DNA from: Cucumis sativus
Taxonomy: Eukaryota; Streptophyta; Magnoliopsida; Cucurbitales; Cucurbitaceae
Length of the DNA: 64,000 nt
Reading direction: 5' to 3'
NCBI RefSeq assembly: GCF_000004075.3
Contig: NC_026659.2
Coordinates: 7,440,001-7,504,000 of the forward strand
The notes under the pieces are model-generated. The model searched no databases and was not told the origin of the DNA. It saw only the letters and a program-made list of their open reading frames with translations. The translations under genes and the position numbers were made by a program. Positions 12,159 through 22,319 of the stretch are shown here, piece after piece (position 1 is the stretch's first letter; each line of letters starts with the position of its first letter).

Positions 12159-13496
12159 CATTGAAATTTATGTCCTAAAACTCGTAGATTGTAAATATAA
12201 TTCATTGACCGTTGTTAATAAAGTCTTATTATTGTAATAATTGTTATTGATTATATTATTAGTTTTGTCTTAATAACCCAAATCCAATAAACTAACATCA
12301 TAAGTTGTTTAATGAGTCTTGAACAGTATGTAAAGACATACAAGGATCAATGTTCAAGATCAGCTTAAAGGGTCTATAGTATAGGGTAAGGTTGAGTACC
12401 TTATTCTGATAACACTATGAATACAACTCACTTTGTATTCGATACAATCGCAATGATCTAACGTGTTCGTATAGTTGACATGCGAGTGAGGGTATCTTAT
12501 GCAATGAGTTTTCATAAGACCGGACACGAAATAGTAGCCACTAGATATAACTCTGTTAACTAGTTAGGTTTCTATTTCGTTAGAATGACCTAGGTAACTT
12601 AGTCATAATCCTGAGTGTGTTATAAACTCCTATTCGCGAAGGATTGTCCTTTGATTTGTACTGGTGAGAGTGGTCAAATCGTCGACTCAATAAGCTTATC
12701 ATTTTGGGGACAAGACCGAGGGGAGAGCTTGAAACATAATTACATAAGATGGAATTCACTCCTTCCCTACTTTAGGGTAAGTAGATGAATGTTTCCTTAA
12801 ATGGTGTCTCTAGGACTTGAACAAAAGGTCCTACCCTCTCTATGGCACTAGAATGATTTTTGTTTATTGGTACAACCATAAATAGGTTGTTCATTAGAGG
12901 AGCATTGGTAACCAAGGGGTAAAATGATAATTTGACCCAACTGGTGTTTTGAGGACTGGTGAAGGTCTACTGTTATTGGTCTATATCCGTGGACACGAAA
13001 ATATATCTACAGTGAGAAGAGTTCAGTTATGAGTCTTTAGTGAAATGTACACATAGCTAACGAATATTGATTAATGTGGTTAATGAGTTTAGCCAATTAA
13101 TCTCATATCGTTGTAGTTTCAGATCTGTATGACCATTAGGTCCCATTCCTAGCTCGTAAGGGGTAATGAGACTTATTTATATTGGTTATAATTTGAAATG
13201 TTCAAATTTAGTTTGGGAACTAGTATAATGTATATAGATACATCATAATATAAAGTTCTCAAACTTTATTGTATAAATTTAATTTTGAATATGATTCAAA
13301 ATTAATTTATGAGAGATAAAATATTTGAATGAGTTCAAATATTAATTTAATGTGAATTGAATTCATATAAAAATTGTTGGTTATGAGATAAATTTAAATT
13401 TGAATATGGTTAAAATTTAACTTAAGTTAAATATAAAACTACAAGATATTGGAGAGATATTCATTAAATAAGATTTAAATGAAATATAAATGCTTC
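12159..13496 (+). mobile_element. Truncated LTR of the TGTTGGRATTTATG family, abutting the 5S array
   Basis: From 'attgaaatttatgtcctaaa' onward this follows the intact solo LTR at 60173-61768 closely for over 1.2 kb. Shared segments include 'aactcgtagattgtaaatat', 'gacctaggtaacttagtc', 'ttggtctatatccgtggaca' and 'ttcctagctcgta'. It then stops near 13496, where 5S spacer sequence begins. It is noncoding and partial. Confidence 0.6.
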
Positions 13497-13523
13497 TAAG
13501 CCATGTCGGGCAGAATCACCCAG

Positions 13524-13636
13524 GCAACACGAGGACTTCCCAAGTGGTCACCCAACTTAGTACTACTCTTCCCAAGCACGCTTAACTGCGGAGTTCTGAT
13601 GGGATCCGGTGCATTAGTGGTGGTATGATCGCACCC
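13524..13636 (-). rRNA. 5S rRNA copy 1, 3' end lost
   Basis: The copy lacks the last few bases: the spacer motif 'cacccaggc' is joined directly to 'aacacgagg'. This looks like a deletion of a spacer and gene end at the edge of the array. It also has differences near the Pol III box A region ('ctcttcccaagcacg'). Confidence 0.8.
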
Positions 13637-13831
13637 GTCATGGGATGCGCAGAAAATGCATGTAAGCCATGTCGGGCAGAATCACCCAGGCAGGCTCGAC
13701 TGGTCGCAACGGCCACCGGCGCCCGCGCGAGCGTGTGCATGAGCAAACGCACAGCGTGAAGACACGGTGGGTGGGAGAAAGAAATAAAATGGAAGGATTA
13801 AAGAAAATAGTAATAAAAAAAATATAAAAAA

Positions 13832-13950
13832 GGGGTGCAACACAAGGACTTCCCAAGTGGTCACACAACTTAGTACTACTCTCGCCCAAGCACGCTTAAC
13901 TGCGGAGTTCTGATGGGATCCGGTGCATTAGTGCTGGTATGATCGCACCC
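13832..13950 (-). rRNA. 5S rRNA copy 2
   Basis: Full-length, about 119 bp. The internal control region (AGTTAAGCGTGCTTGGGC on the minus strand) is intact. A few substitutions lie near the 3' end ('cacaaggact', 'tcacacaac'). Confidence 0.93.
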
Positions 13951-14151
13951 GTCATGGGATGCGCAGAAAATGCATGTAAGCCATGTCGGGCAGAATCACC
14001 CAGGCAGGCTCGACTGGTCGCAACGGCCACCGGCGCCGCCGCGCGAGCGTGTGCATGAGCAAACGCACAGCGTGAAGACACGGTGGGTGGGAGAAAGAAA
14101 TAAAATGGAAGCATTAAAGAAAATAGTAATAAAAAAAAAAGTTATAAAAAA

Positions 14152-14270
14152 GGGGTGCAACACGAGGACTTCCCAAGTGGTCACCCAACTTAGTACTGCT
14201 CTCGCCCAAGCACGCTTACCTACGGAGTTCTGATGGGATCTGGTGCATTAGTGCTGGTATGATCACACCC
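14152..14270 (-). rRNA. 5S rRNA copy 3
   Basis: Full-length. It carries changes in the box A region ('cgcttacctacgg'), in 'gggatctgg' and near the 5' end ('gatcacaccc'). Confidence 0.92.
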
Positions 14271-14461
14271 GTCATGGGAAGCGCAGAAAATGCATGTAAG
14301 CCATGTCGGGCAGAATCACCCAAGCAGGCTCGACTGGTCGCAACGGCCACCGGCGCCCGCGCGAGCGTGTGCGTGAGCAAACGCACAGCGTGAAGACACG
14401 GTGGGTGGAAGAAAGAAATAAAATGGAAGGATTAAAGAAAATAATAAAAAAATGTAAAAAA

Positions 14462-14580
14462 GGGGTGCAACACGAGGACTTCCCAAGTGGTCACCCAACT
14501 TAGTACTACTCTCACCGAAGCACGCTTAACTGCGGAATTCTGATGGGATCCGGTGCATTAGTGCTGGTATGATCGCAACC
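14462..14580 (-). rRNA. 5S rRNA copy 4
   Basis: Full-length. It differs at 'ctcaccgaagcacg' (next to box A), 'gcggaattctg' and at the very 5' end ('gatcgcaacc'). Confidence 0.92.
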
Positions 14581-14775
14581 GTCATGGGAAGCGCAGAAAA
14601 TGCATGTAAGCCATGGCGGGCAGAATCACCCATGCAGGCTCGACTGGTCGCATTGGCCACCGGCGCCCGCGCGAGCGTGTGCAAGAGCAAACGCACAGCG
14701 TGAAGACACGGTGGGTGGGAGAAAGAAATAAAATGGAAGGATTAAAGAAAATAGTAATAAAAAAAATATAAAAAA

Positions 14776-14894
14776 GGGGTGCAACACGAGGACTTCCCAA
14801 GTGGTCACCCAACTTAGTACTACTCTCGCCCAAGCACGCTTAGCTGCGGAGTTCTGATGGGATCCGGTGCATTAGTTCTGGTATGATCGCACCC
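14776..14894 (-). rRNA. 5S rRNA copy 5
   Basis: Full-length and one of the better-preserved copies. It differs at 'cgcttagctgcgg' and 'gcattagttctgg'. Confidence 0.93.
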
Positions 14895-15089
14895 GTCATG
14901 GGATGGGCAGAAAATGCATGTAAGCCATGTCGAGCAGAATGACCCAGGCAAGCTCGACTGGTCGCAACGGCCACCGGCGCCCGCGCGAGCGTGTGCATGA
15001 GCAATTGCTCAGCGTGAAGACACGGTGGGTGGGAGAAAGAAATAAAATAGAATGATTAAAGAAAATAGTAATAAAAAAAATATAAAAAA

Positions 15090-15210
15090 GGGGTGCAACA
15101 CGAGGACTTCCCAAGTGGTCACCCAACTTAGCACTACTCTCTCGCCCAAGCACGCTTAACTGCGGAGTTCTGATGGGATCCGGTGCATTAGTGCTGGTTT
15201 GATCGCACAC
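15090..15210 (-). rRNA. 5S rRNA copy 6
   Basis: About 121 bp, with a 2-bp CT insertion ('actactctctcgccc'). The 5' end is altered ('ggtttgatcgcacac'). Confidence 0.9.
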
Positions 15211-15393
15211 ATCATGGGATGCGCAGAAAATACATGTAAGCCATGTCGGGCAGAATCACCCAGGCAGGCTCGACTGGTCGCAACGGCCACCGGCGCCCGC
15301 GCGAGCGTGTGCATGAGCAAACGCACAGCGTGAAAACACGGTGGGTGGGAGAAAGAAATAAAATGGAAGGATAATAAAAAAAAATATAAAAAA

Positions 15394-15511
15394 GGGGTAC
15401 ACACGAGGACTTCCCAAGTGGTCACCCAACTTGGTAGTACTCTCGCCCAAGCACGCTTAACTGCGGAGTTCTGATGGGATCCAGTGCATTAGTGCTGGTA
15501 TGATCGCACCC
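15394..15511 (-). rRNA. 5S rRNA copy 7
   Basis: About 118 bp. It is altered near the 3' end ('ggggtacacacgagg') and at 'ttggtagtactctc' and 'gatccagtgc'. Confidence 0.9.
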
Positions 15512-15705
15512 GTCATGGGCTGCGCAGAAAATTCATGTAAGCCATGTCGGGCAGAATTACCCAGGCAGACTCGACTGGTCGCAACGGCCACCGGCGCCCG
15601 CGCGAGCGTGTGCATGAGCAAACGCACAGCGTGAAGACACGGTGGGTGGGAGAAAGAAATAAAATGGAAGGATTAAAGAAAATAGTAATAAAAAAATATA
15701 AAAAA

Positions 15706-15824
15706 GGGGTGCAACACGAGGACTTCCCAAATGGTCACCCAACTTAGTACTACTCACTCTCGAAGCACGCTTAACTGCGGAATTCTGATGGATCCGGTGC
15801 ATTAGTGCTGGTATGATCGCACCC
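15706..15824 (-). rRNA. 5S rRNA copy 8
   Basis: About 119 bp. The region next to box A is rearranged ('tactcactctcgaagcacg'), one G of the GGGATCC tract is missing, and helix IV has a one-sided change ('cccaaatggtcaccc'). It is probably not functional. Confidence 0.88.
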
Positions 15825-16022
15825 GTCATGGGAAGCGCAGAAAATGCATGTAAGCCATGGCGAGCAGAATCACCCATGCAGGCTCGACTGGTCGCAATTG
15901 GCCACCGGCGCCCGCGCCGAAGCGTGTGCAAGAGCAAACGCACAGCGTGAAGACACGGTGGGTGGGAGAAAGAAATAAAATGGAAGGATTTAAGAAAATA
16001 GTGATAAAAAAAAAATAAAAAA

Positions 16023-16093
16023 GGGTGCAACACGAGGACTTCCCTGCGGAATTCTGATGGATCCGGTGCATTAGTGCTGGTATGATCGCACCC
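16023..16093 (-). rRNA. 5S rRNA copy 9, internal deletion
   Basis: The 3' end ('gggtgcaacacgaggacttccc') is joined directly to 'tgcggaattctg', so about 48 bp of the middle, including box A, are absent. The copy stops exactly at the assembly gap. Confidence 0.85.
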
Positions 16094-16593
16094 NNNNNNN
16101 NNNNNNNNNNNNNNNNNNNNNNNNNNNNNNNNNNNNNNNNNNNNNNNNNNNNNNNNNNNNNNNNNNNNNNNNNNNNNNNNNNNNNNNNNNNNNNNNNNNN
16201 NNNNNNNNNNNNNNNNNNNNNNNNNNNNNNNNNNNNNNNNNNNNNNNNNNNNNNNNNNNNNNNNNNNNNNNNNNNNNNNNNNNNNNNNNNNNNNNNNNNN
16301 NNNNNNNNNNNNNNNNNNNNNNNNNNNNNNNNNNNNNNNNNNNNNNNNNNNNNNNNNNNNNNNNNNNNNNNNNNNNNNNNNNNNNNNNNNNNNNNNNNNN
16401 NNNNNNNNNNNNNNNNNNNNNNNNNNNNNNNNNNNNNNNNNNNNNNNNNNNNNNNNNNNNNNNNNNNNNNNNNNNNNNNNNNNNNNNNNNNNNNNNNNNN
16501 NNNNNNNNNNNNNNNNNNNNNNNNNNNNNNNNNNNNNNNNNNNNNNNNNNNNNNNNNNNNNNNNNNNNNNNNNNNNNNNNNNNNNNNNNNNNN
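16094..16593. other. Assembly gap, 500 N
   Basis: Exactly 500 unknown bases, which looks like a default gap size. It lies at the end of the 5S array, where tandem repeats commonly break assemblies. Confidence 0.98.
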
Positions 16594-16596
16594 ATC

Positions 16597-17483
16597 TTGA
16601 ATATATTTGAATCCTTCAATTCTCATTACTCGCAGTCTCCAACCACACTTGTTGTCAATGCATATAACAAAAAGAACCTCTTTTGTAGACTTTTTTACTA
16701 TAAACTGATTTTTTTTTCATCGCCAAGACACTTAATCTCATTAACAAATCTCTTTTGGAAAAAAATATTTGTCCTACATCAAACTCCTCACTTGTAGAGC
16801 TTTTTTCGGACCAATCACTCATGTCTGTCTTCAACTTTCGGCTAGAAGAGCTGTAATGAACTTTAGATTTCCCTTTGCAATCTTTTGTAGGAGCATCTCT
16901 ATGTTGTGGGATGTCAAATGATTCACTATTCATCTCAACTGCGCTCTATGTAAAAGTATCATTCTTTCGAATCATATGACTCATACGATTCCCATATAGC
17001 CGAAATGGTCCCTATCATGTTATCACACAAGCCAACTTCAACTTCACGAACATGAACTTCATTCTCATTTAATGTATCCATTGCAATTGGAGGATGGAGG
17101 TTTAAGTTATGAGCTTGGTTGCTCCCAAATACTGAATTGTAATCTTTGCTTAACCTTTTCTTGCTTGATTACTTTTTAGGCTCAATGAGACGTATAAAGA
17201 GACCTCTAATGGATTTTCACTAAGAAGATAAAACTTCAAAGCGCGGTCATTGCTTAACTCAAAATGAAGGAGCTTCATGTTCCACTTTTATCTCATATAT
17301 GCATCTTATCATTATGTCGAACTTTGAAGGGTCAACTTCTGCAAGGTCATATAATTCTGCCTGTAAATCTTTATGTTTTATTTCTTTACTGACAACGATG
17401 CCTTTTAACATGCCTCCTTCGTATTTTCTTCGCCCCTCATCCCATTTACCACCGTAACACACTAATATGGGAACATGTGACAT
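16597..17483 (-). pseudogene. Mutator-like (MULE) transposase, N-terminal remnant
   Basis: From the ATG at 17483 the minus strand reads MSHVPILVCYGGKWDE, then 'RRKYEGGMLKGIVVS' and 'LAEVDPSKFDIMIRCIYE'. This is the PB1-like N-terminal region found in many plant MuDR-family transposases. A stop after 'EAPSF' (17259) is followed, one base out of frame, by the expected continuation 'ELSNDRALKFYLLSENPLEV'. Further on (16933-16655) another frame carries 'KRDLLMRLSVLAMKKK', which fits the start of the MuDR zinc-binding DNA-binding region. The catalytic DDE domain should lie further downstream and would fall in the assembly gap or beyond. It is a decayed fragment with at least one frameshift and no function. 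Confidence 0.7.
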
Positions 17484-18240
17484 CCTTAAACCACCTTATA
17501 CTTTTTAATTGTTGCAAAAACTGATTTGAAGTTAGAATTTGACATATCACATAAAAAAAACTTTATTGACTTATTTTGCAAAATTAAAAAACAGTAGCTA
17601 AACACTAAATAAAAAATGTTTACGACTAATTCAGTCTTCGACATTTAAAGTTTGACAGCTACGAAATGTTTACGATATTGCGAGATACAAAAAACAATAG
17701 TTAAAAGTCACCATAAATCAATTCATTTCAAATTAAACATTTGAATTTAAGAACCTGCGAGATGTCTGAGAGATGTTTGCGAGATAAAATAATACTAATA
17801 ATAACTTGCTAACATCCTTTGAAACATCTCTAAAACAACCATAAATCAACTTGAAACAATTAAAAATTATATTTGATTTATACATCTAAGATGCAAATAT
17901 ATATACATATAACACAACACGATTCAGATTAAAAAAAAAAATAAAACAAACCATAGTGGGTGAAATGTTCGCCAGAGTAGAGGATGAATGACACCAGAGT
18001 AAAGCGAAAAGTTGACAAACTTTTGAGAGAGGAGAAGAACTGCAAATGAGTTTTCTTTTTTGTCCTCTACATACTCTACTTTGAAGAAAGAGGTTGGAAG
18101 AGAAGAGCAAATGTGAACTAAAATTAAATAAGGGTATTTTCATCGTTTTATTTTAAATTTGTCCTAAATCTCAACTGTTTTACGATCAATCATAAAACTT
18201 TTTTTCTATTCCATTTTTGGTGGCCATTCCCAACATTTTT
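17484..18240. other. MULE upstream region and intergenic DNA
   Basis: AT-rich DNA upstream of the transposase start. 'gggtattttcatcg' near 18130 could lie close to a MULE end, but I could not pair it with a second inverted repeat because of the gap. Confidence 0.3.
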
Positions 18241-18365
18241 CATTGTTTATTTATTTTATATTCGTTTGCCTACAGCAAAGAGGAAGACGGCAATTGATAA
18301 TTTGATTTCAAGTGAACCTAAGAAACCGTAGTCCACAGCGGAAGAGAGAGCACAGCAGATCAATC
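18241..18365 (+). promoter_or_regulatory. NDUFB7 leader and proximal promoter
   Basis: The base composition changes from AT-rich to balanced, purine-rich sequence ('caaagaggaagacggc', 'agcggaagagagagcacagc') just before the start codon, as in a short 5' UTR. No convincing TATA box is visible. An in-frame upstream ATG at 18312 could give an 18-residue N-terminal extension. Confidence 0.35.
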
Positions 18366-18656
18366 ATGGAAGTTCAGGGCTCCTCGAAGAAGATGATAGC
18401 CACCCAGGCTGAGATGGTCGAGGCTAGGGTTCCAATTCCTTACAGAGATCAGTGCGCTCACTTGTTGATCCCTCTTAATAAATGCCGCCAATCCGAGTTC
18501 TACCTCCCATGGAAATGCGAAGACGAGCGCCATTCCTACGAGAAGTGTGAATATGAGCTCGTTATGGAGAGGATGCTTCAGATGCAAAAGATCCGTGAGG
18601 AACAGGCCAAGTTGAAGAAGGGTATTCATCTCATTCCCAAAACTGCCAATGTATGA
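18366..18656 (+). CDS. NDUFB7: NADH dehydrogenase [ubiquinone] 1 beta subcomplex subunit 7 (complex I, B18)
   Basis: A single-exon CDS of 96 codons plus stop. The protein has the twin CX9C pattern of CHCH proteins: C30 and C40, then C51 and C61, in 'CAHLLIPLNKC' and 'CEDERHSYEKC'. These pairs form two disulphides that staple a helical hairpin, as in intermembrane-space proteins imported through the Mia40 pathway. It is an accessory subunit of respiratory complex I on the intermembrane-space side of the membrane arm. The tail 'LIPKTAN' is characteristic of the plant form. An in-frame ATG lies upstream at 18312, but the conserved family start is MEVQGSSKKMIATQ, so 18366 is chosen. The length is near the usual 98-103 residues. 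Just after the stop, a possible donor (AATTAG/GTTCGT, 18673/18674) suggests an intron in the 3' UTR. Confidence 0.93.
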   Translation: MEVQGSSKKMIATQAEMVEARVPIPYRDQCAHLLIPLNKCRQSEFYLPWKCEDERHSYEKCEYELVMERMLQMQKIREEQAKLKKGIHLIPKTANV

Positions 18657-18719
18657 CCCCATTCTTCAATTAGGTTCGTCTCTATTTCTGTCTCATCTTC
18701 TTAAACATTATTATTTGAT

Positions 18720-20185
18720 TCTATTGCATTTTTCTTTTTACCCTGTCATCGGCTTCTCATAATCTTGGTCCGAATGTTTAAAATTCCATGTTTTTTTTCT
18801 TTTCCTTTTGTTTTAGGGCTATATCCTTTCCGCTTCATGATTTCACCCGTAGCATGATTAGGATTTATTTCTTTCTAGAACTATGTCGGTACGGATAATG
18901 AAACGCAGAAACTTGTGGATGGCGGCGTTCTATGAAATACTTCGATGACTTACAAGTACCGATTTGTGTGCGATCTAAGCTAGAATCCGAGGAATGAAAC
19001 AATTTGAGAATTAAGTCAAAGGAAACGCTGTTCTGCACTTCTGCTACTTAAAATTAAATGGAAAATAAGATCATTATGTCCCAAGCTTGGGCTCTGAAAG
19101 TATAAGCTACTAATTATTGAAAACAGTATTAAAATTGGCTGAAGTGTTTTGATGAAAATTAATGGGTATATAATAGATTTCTGGTGGGACCTTTTGTATT
19201 TACTTGTGAGACTTAAGAGGGTATATGCTCTTATGATTCATCCCAGAAGTATAATATATTTTTTCCTATTCTACCATTTCAATATTAGAAACTTTGGTGT
19301 TATGATGGTCCATCCTAAGTTCAAATGATGCTCAAAATTTACGACTTACATAGGTCTTTCTATGGACAAAGGATATATTATAATTTATCACAGTGTGGAT
19401 GAGCTTTCTCATTATTTAACCTATGCTCACAGTGCCTATTCCTATTGCATATCAAGAAATTGCTGAGTACTCCTCCCTCATATGGGTCAAAAGAGTGCTT
19501 GGTATATCACATAGGAAATGATGAATTTGACTTGTCTACTTGTTTAATCTTTAATAGTACTGAGAAATAATAATAGAGCTCTCTCTCTAAAGTAGCCCAA
19601 AATCGAAAATTTCTATGCAACATTAGACCACCTCAAGGATACAGTCAATCAGCCTTATTGAATGAAATCGTCTTGACTATTCCTTTGAACAATTTGTTTC
19701 CATAACAATTGTTTCATATTTTTTATTAAAGAATGACAAAACCCTAAGAAAACCCAAAGACTTGCAATAATTAATTACACAGTTTCTTGCTAATACAAAG
19801 TAGCAACAGACACTGTATCTACACATCAAAAATTCAAGAATGATAACGCTGTTGAATTCTATTCATTGTATCAAGACTTTCACTGTGTTTTCAAGGAACG
19901 CTGTTGTGATTGCATATGGCAAGAGGCGTTGTGAGGCACATGTTAATTGCTAGGGTGGTGTCCTATTTGATTATGTTCAATAAGGCACTCCCTTTCACTC
20001 ATGAAAACTGAAGAAGAGTCAAATGAAGAAGGAAAGGAGTGATGAGGGGGAAGAATTAAAAAAAGAAGAGTGGGAGAAGGGACAAGTTGAAGAAAAGAAG
20101 AGAGGGCCAAGGAGGAGGGGGAAGAGTTAGAAAAAGAAGAAGAGTGGAAAGAGGAAGGGTTTAGGAAAAATAGAAGAAAAGATGG
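18720..20185. other. Non-repetitive DNA between NDUFB7 and the LINE fragments
   Basis: Mostly unremarkable sequence, including a purine-rich stretch at 20010-20200 (GAAGAAGAG-type) whose complement gives a serine/leucine-rich open frame that is not a gene. No known protein is seen. Confidence 0.4.
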
Positions 20186-20189
20186 AGAA

Positions 20190-20565
20190 GAAAGAGTCAA
20201 AAGATAAAGTTCACCTCTTGCACCTCTAGTTTGCAGACGATACTGTACACTTTTGCTCCGAAAAAGAGTTCTTTCTCAATCTGAACTAAATTTCAAATTG
20301 TTTTCATTTTTCCTACATGAAAACAGTTGTTCTTGTAAAAAAATCAATCTTTTTTGAAATAATCTCATCCCTTAGGACTGATAGAGGCAAATGTCAAATT
20401 TTGAGCATGAAATGTGAGTCTTTCAAATTGAAAAGGTGGGCTAATTTGGTTGGTTGTGAGTTGGAAGTTTCCCTTCATCCTTCTTGAGTTTTTCTCTCGG
20501 TCATCCCCTTTAGGATGTTCCTTTTTTATCTGTCTCCCTAAAAAGCATATTTGATGCAACCTAAT
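20190..20565 (+). mobile_element. LINE (L1-type) reverse transcriptase fragment
   Basis: The plus strand reads 'FADDTVHFCSEK' at about 20230-20265, the catalytic (Y/F)ADD box of non-LTR reverse transcriptases with its usual context. Downstream (20440-20500), 'GCELE' and then residues resembling the 'SYLGLPLG' motif appear in shifting frames. The piece is short, with stops and frameshifts, and lacks both the endonuclease and the 3' end. It may belong to the same old LINE as the fragment at 22739, split by the later insertion of the minus-strand LINE. Confidence 0.65.
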
Positions 20566-21291
20566 TCTCAACTCTCAAGTTTCAAATCTTATTCATTGAT
20601 TAGCCCTTACTAAATACAAACAACTTACTTATATGTGCCAAATTGAAAGGAATGGTCTTTAACTAACTATCTTCCTTAGTTTAAAATAATAAAGCAACTT
20701 CAAGACTTATAAAAAATAAAAGACTTGTGATTGTCGAGGATTATTTGGTTTCTCAGTGTTGGTTTTTTCTCTTTATGTGTAGGATTTAAAGTTCAGAAGA
20801 AATTTCATTGATGCTGAATTTGATGATTGTATTACTTGTTTTTTTTCTTTTTTCTTTTTTGAAACAACTACTTCCATTGAGAAAAAATGAAAAGAATACA
20901 AGGGTATACAAAAAACAGTCAACCCAACAAATCATCCCTACTAGAAAGGAGGTCTAACTAAGAGAAATGTTTCCTAAAGAATAATTACAAAAAAGCTTTG
21001 AAACCGAAGCCCAAAGAGACGTGAAATCTTGCCAAAAATCAAACCTCTTGAGGTTCCCTTTCCCTCCCTCTAAACACCTTATCATTCCTCTCTGCCCTAA
21101 TATCTCGAACCACCGAAAACACTCCAACAAGCCACAAGAAACAACCTTGGTCTCTAAAAGGCATATGGAGGAGGAATTTCTCGATCATATCATGAACATC
21201 TCTCTGCGCAACAAAACTAACATTGAACTCTTACAAGAAAAGAAGCCACACCGTTCTTGCATATTGACAATCCCAAAAGAGATGCTCTAGG

Positions 21292-22036
21292 CTCGGAAGC
21301 GCGAACATAGACATGTGACATGACACGATATGGTGATATGCCAATTTTTGAAAAATGTAGGACACGACACCTTGGGGACACTTTATGTTTCTAATTATAT
21401 TTATATATAAAATTAAAATGCTAGTTTTTATTTATTATTTAAAAGACTAGTTTTTTTTCATAATTAATTGTTAAATAAGGTTTTTTTTTTTTAAAAAATG
21501 AATAAAGAGTAAAGATCATTAAAAGGAAACAAAATAAAAAAATCCTTGGTAATGAAACTCGCGACTAGATGAGATAAGGCCCAAAAGCCCAATTAGAAAT
21601 AAAAAACTTTAACCTTACGTACTATTATCTTCTCAGCCACCCTTTTTATGCACACCCACCCTCTACATGCACACCCACCTTCTCCCTCCTTAATTCTGCC
21701 TTCTCCCTTGCCGATTTTGCCCTTTTCCCTTACCAATTCTACTCTATCTTTGTCGTTGATGTCAACGCTTTTTTCCATCCTTGTCTCCCTTCTTTTGTCG
21801 CCACTCTTTCCAACGCCTTCAATTCATTTTAAGGTTTGGATTTTTTCTATGCATGTCCCTAGCCTGTTTTATGCGTGTCATCACGTGTCCCATATTAAAA
21901 AAAATAATAATAAAAAAAGAGATAGGTTTTTGCGTGTTTGACACTGTGATACGTGTCAGGAGCATGTCGAATGTGTTGGTCGGTGTCTGACACATGTTAG
22001 ATAGTGACACTCAACCAAAATTGGTGTCCATGCTTC
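21292..22036. mobile_element. 745-bp insertion in the LINE, target duplication CTAGG
   Basis: The LINE reading frame is interrupted between 'DLDP' and 'LEHLFW'. CTAGG is present on both sides (21287-21291 and 22037-22041). The insert's two ends are short inverted matches (CTCGGAAGC... and ...GCTTCC, both carrying GGAAGC/GCTTCC). The arms contain repeats of 'gacacg' and 'gtgtc' type ('gacatgtgacatgacacg' on the left, 'ggtgtctgacacatg' on the right), and the middle is AT-rich. No transposase is seen. The class is uncertain; a DNA-transposon derivative is likely. Confidence 0.6.
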
Positions 22037-22120
22037 CTAGGATCCAGGTCTTCCTTCGCCTTTTGACGAACAATACAGCAGAAAGGTCCCACAAGCAAAG
22101 TTCTTCTCCCAACAAGCCTA

Positions 22121-22319
22121 GTGGTAAAAGGGAGACATAGTTTCAATAACTAACTAAGAGGTCATGGGTTCAACCCATGGTGGCCATCTACCTAGGAATT
22201 AATTTCATTTGAGTTTCCTTGACACCCAAATGTCGTAGGGTCAGGCAGGTTGTCTCGTGAGATTAGTCGATGTGCGTGTAAGCTGGTCCAAACACTCATG
22301 GATACAAAAAAAAAAAAAA
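22121..22319 (+). mobile_element. tRNA-derived SINE, target duplication AAGCCTA
   Basis: A Pol III box A-like TAGTGGTAAAAGGG (22119-22132) is followed by box B GGTTCAACCC (22167-22176), about 35 bp apart as in tRNA-derived SINEs. An unrelated body and a poly(A) tail (22306-22319) follow. AAGCCTA flanks the element (22114-22120 and 22320-22326). The host LINE codons (Asp-Arg-Leu) resume exactly across the site, which confirms the insertion. The element is about 200 bp and has no protein. Confidence 0.85.

Larger units (their letters stand above)
13497..16093 (-). repeat. 5S rDNA tandem array, units of about 312 bp
   Basis: Nine 5S copies (seven full-length, two shortened) are arranged head to tail on the minus strand with a period of 304-320 bp. 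Each unit has a 5S gene of about 119 bp and a spacer of about 190 bp. Reading + to -, the spacer has 'ccatgtcgggcagaatcacc', a GC-rich block near 'ccaccggcgcccgcgcgagc', and an A-rich block just before the 3' end of each gene. On the transcribed strand this A-rich block is a T-run, the RNA polymerase III terminator. The base just before each gene start is C, as usual for plant 5S genes. The array ends in an assembly gap, so the true copy number is unknown. Confidence 0.95.

Noticed and set aside
13638-16626. Many open frames of 60-266 codons across the 5S array and the N gap
   Set aside because: They are periodic translations of 5S genes and spacers, or run through unknown bases. The 5S identity explains them.
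18312-18365. Upstream in-frame ATG as the NDUFB7 start
   Set aside because: The conserved family N-terminus begins at MEVQGSSKK; the extra 18 residues do not resemble the family.
19943-20200. Serine/leucine-rich 85-codon frame on the minus strand
   Set aside because: It is the complement of a simple purine-rich stretch; low complexity and no leader or splice context.
21648-21941. Pro/Leu/Ser-rich open frame
   Set aside because: It lies inside the 745-bp insertion and comes from a CT-rich tract; its complement is purine-rich and also open.
22119-22176. A tRNA gene, suggested by box A and box B
   Set aside because: There is no complete cloverleaf, and the poly(A) tail and target duplication show a SINE.
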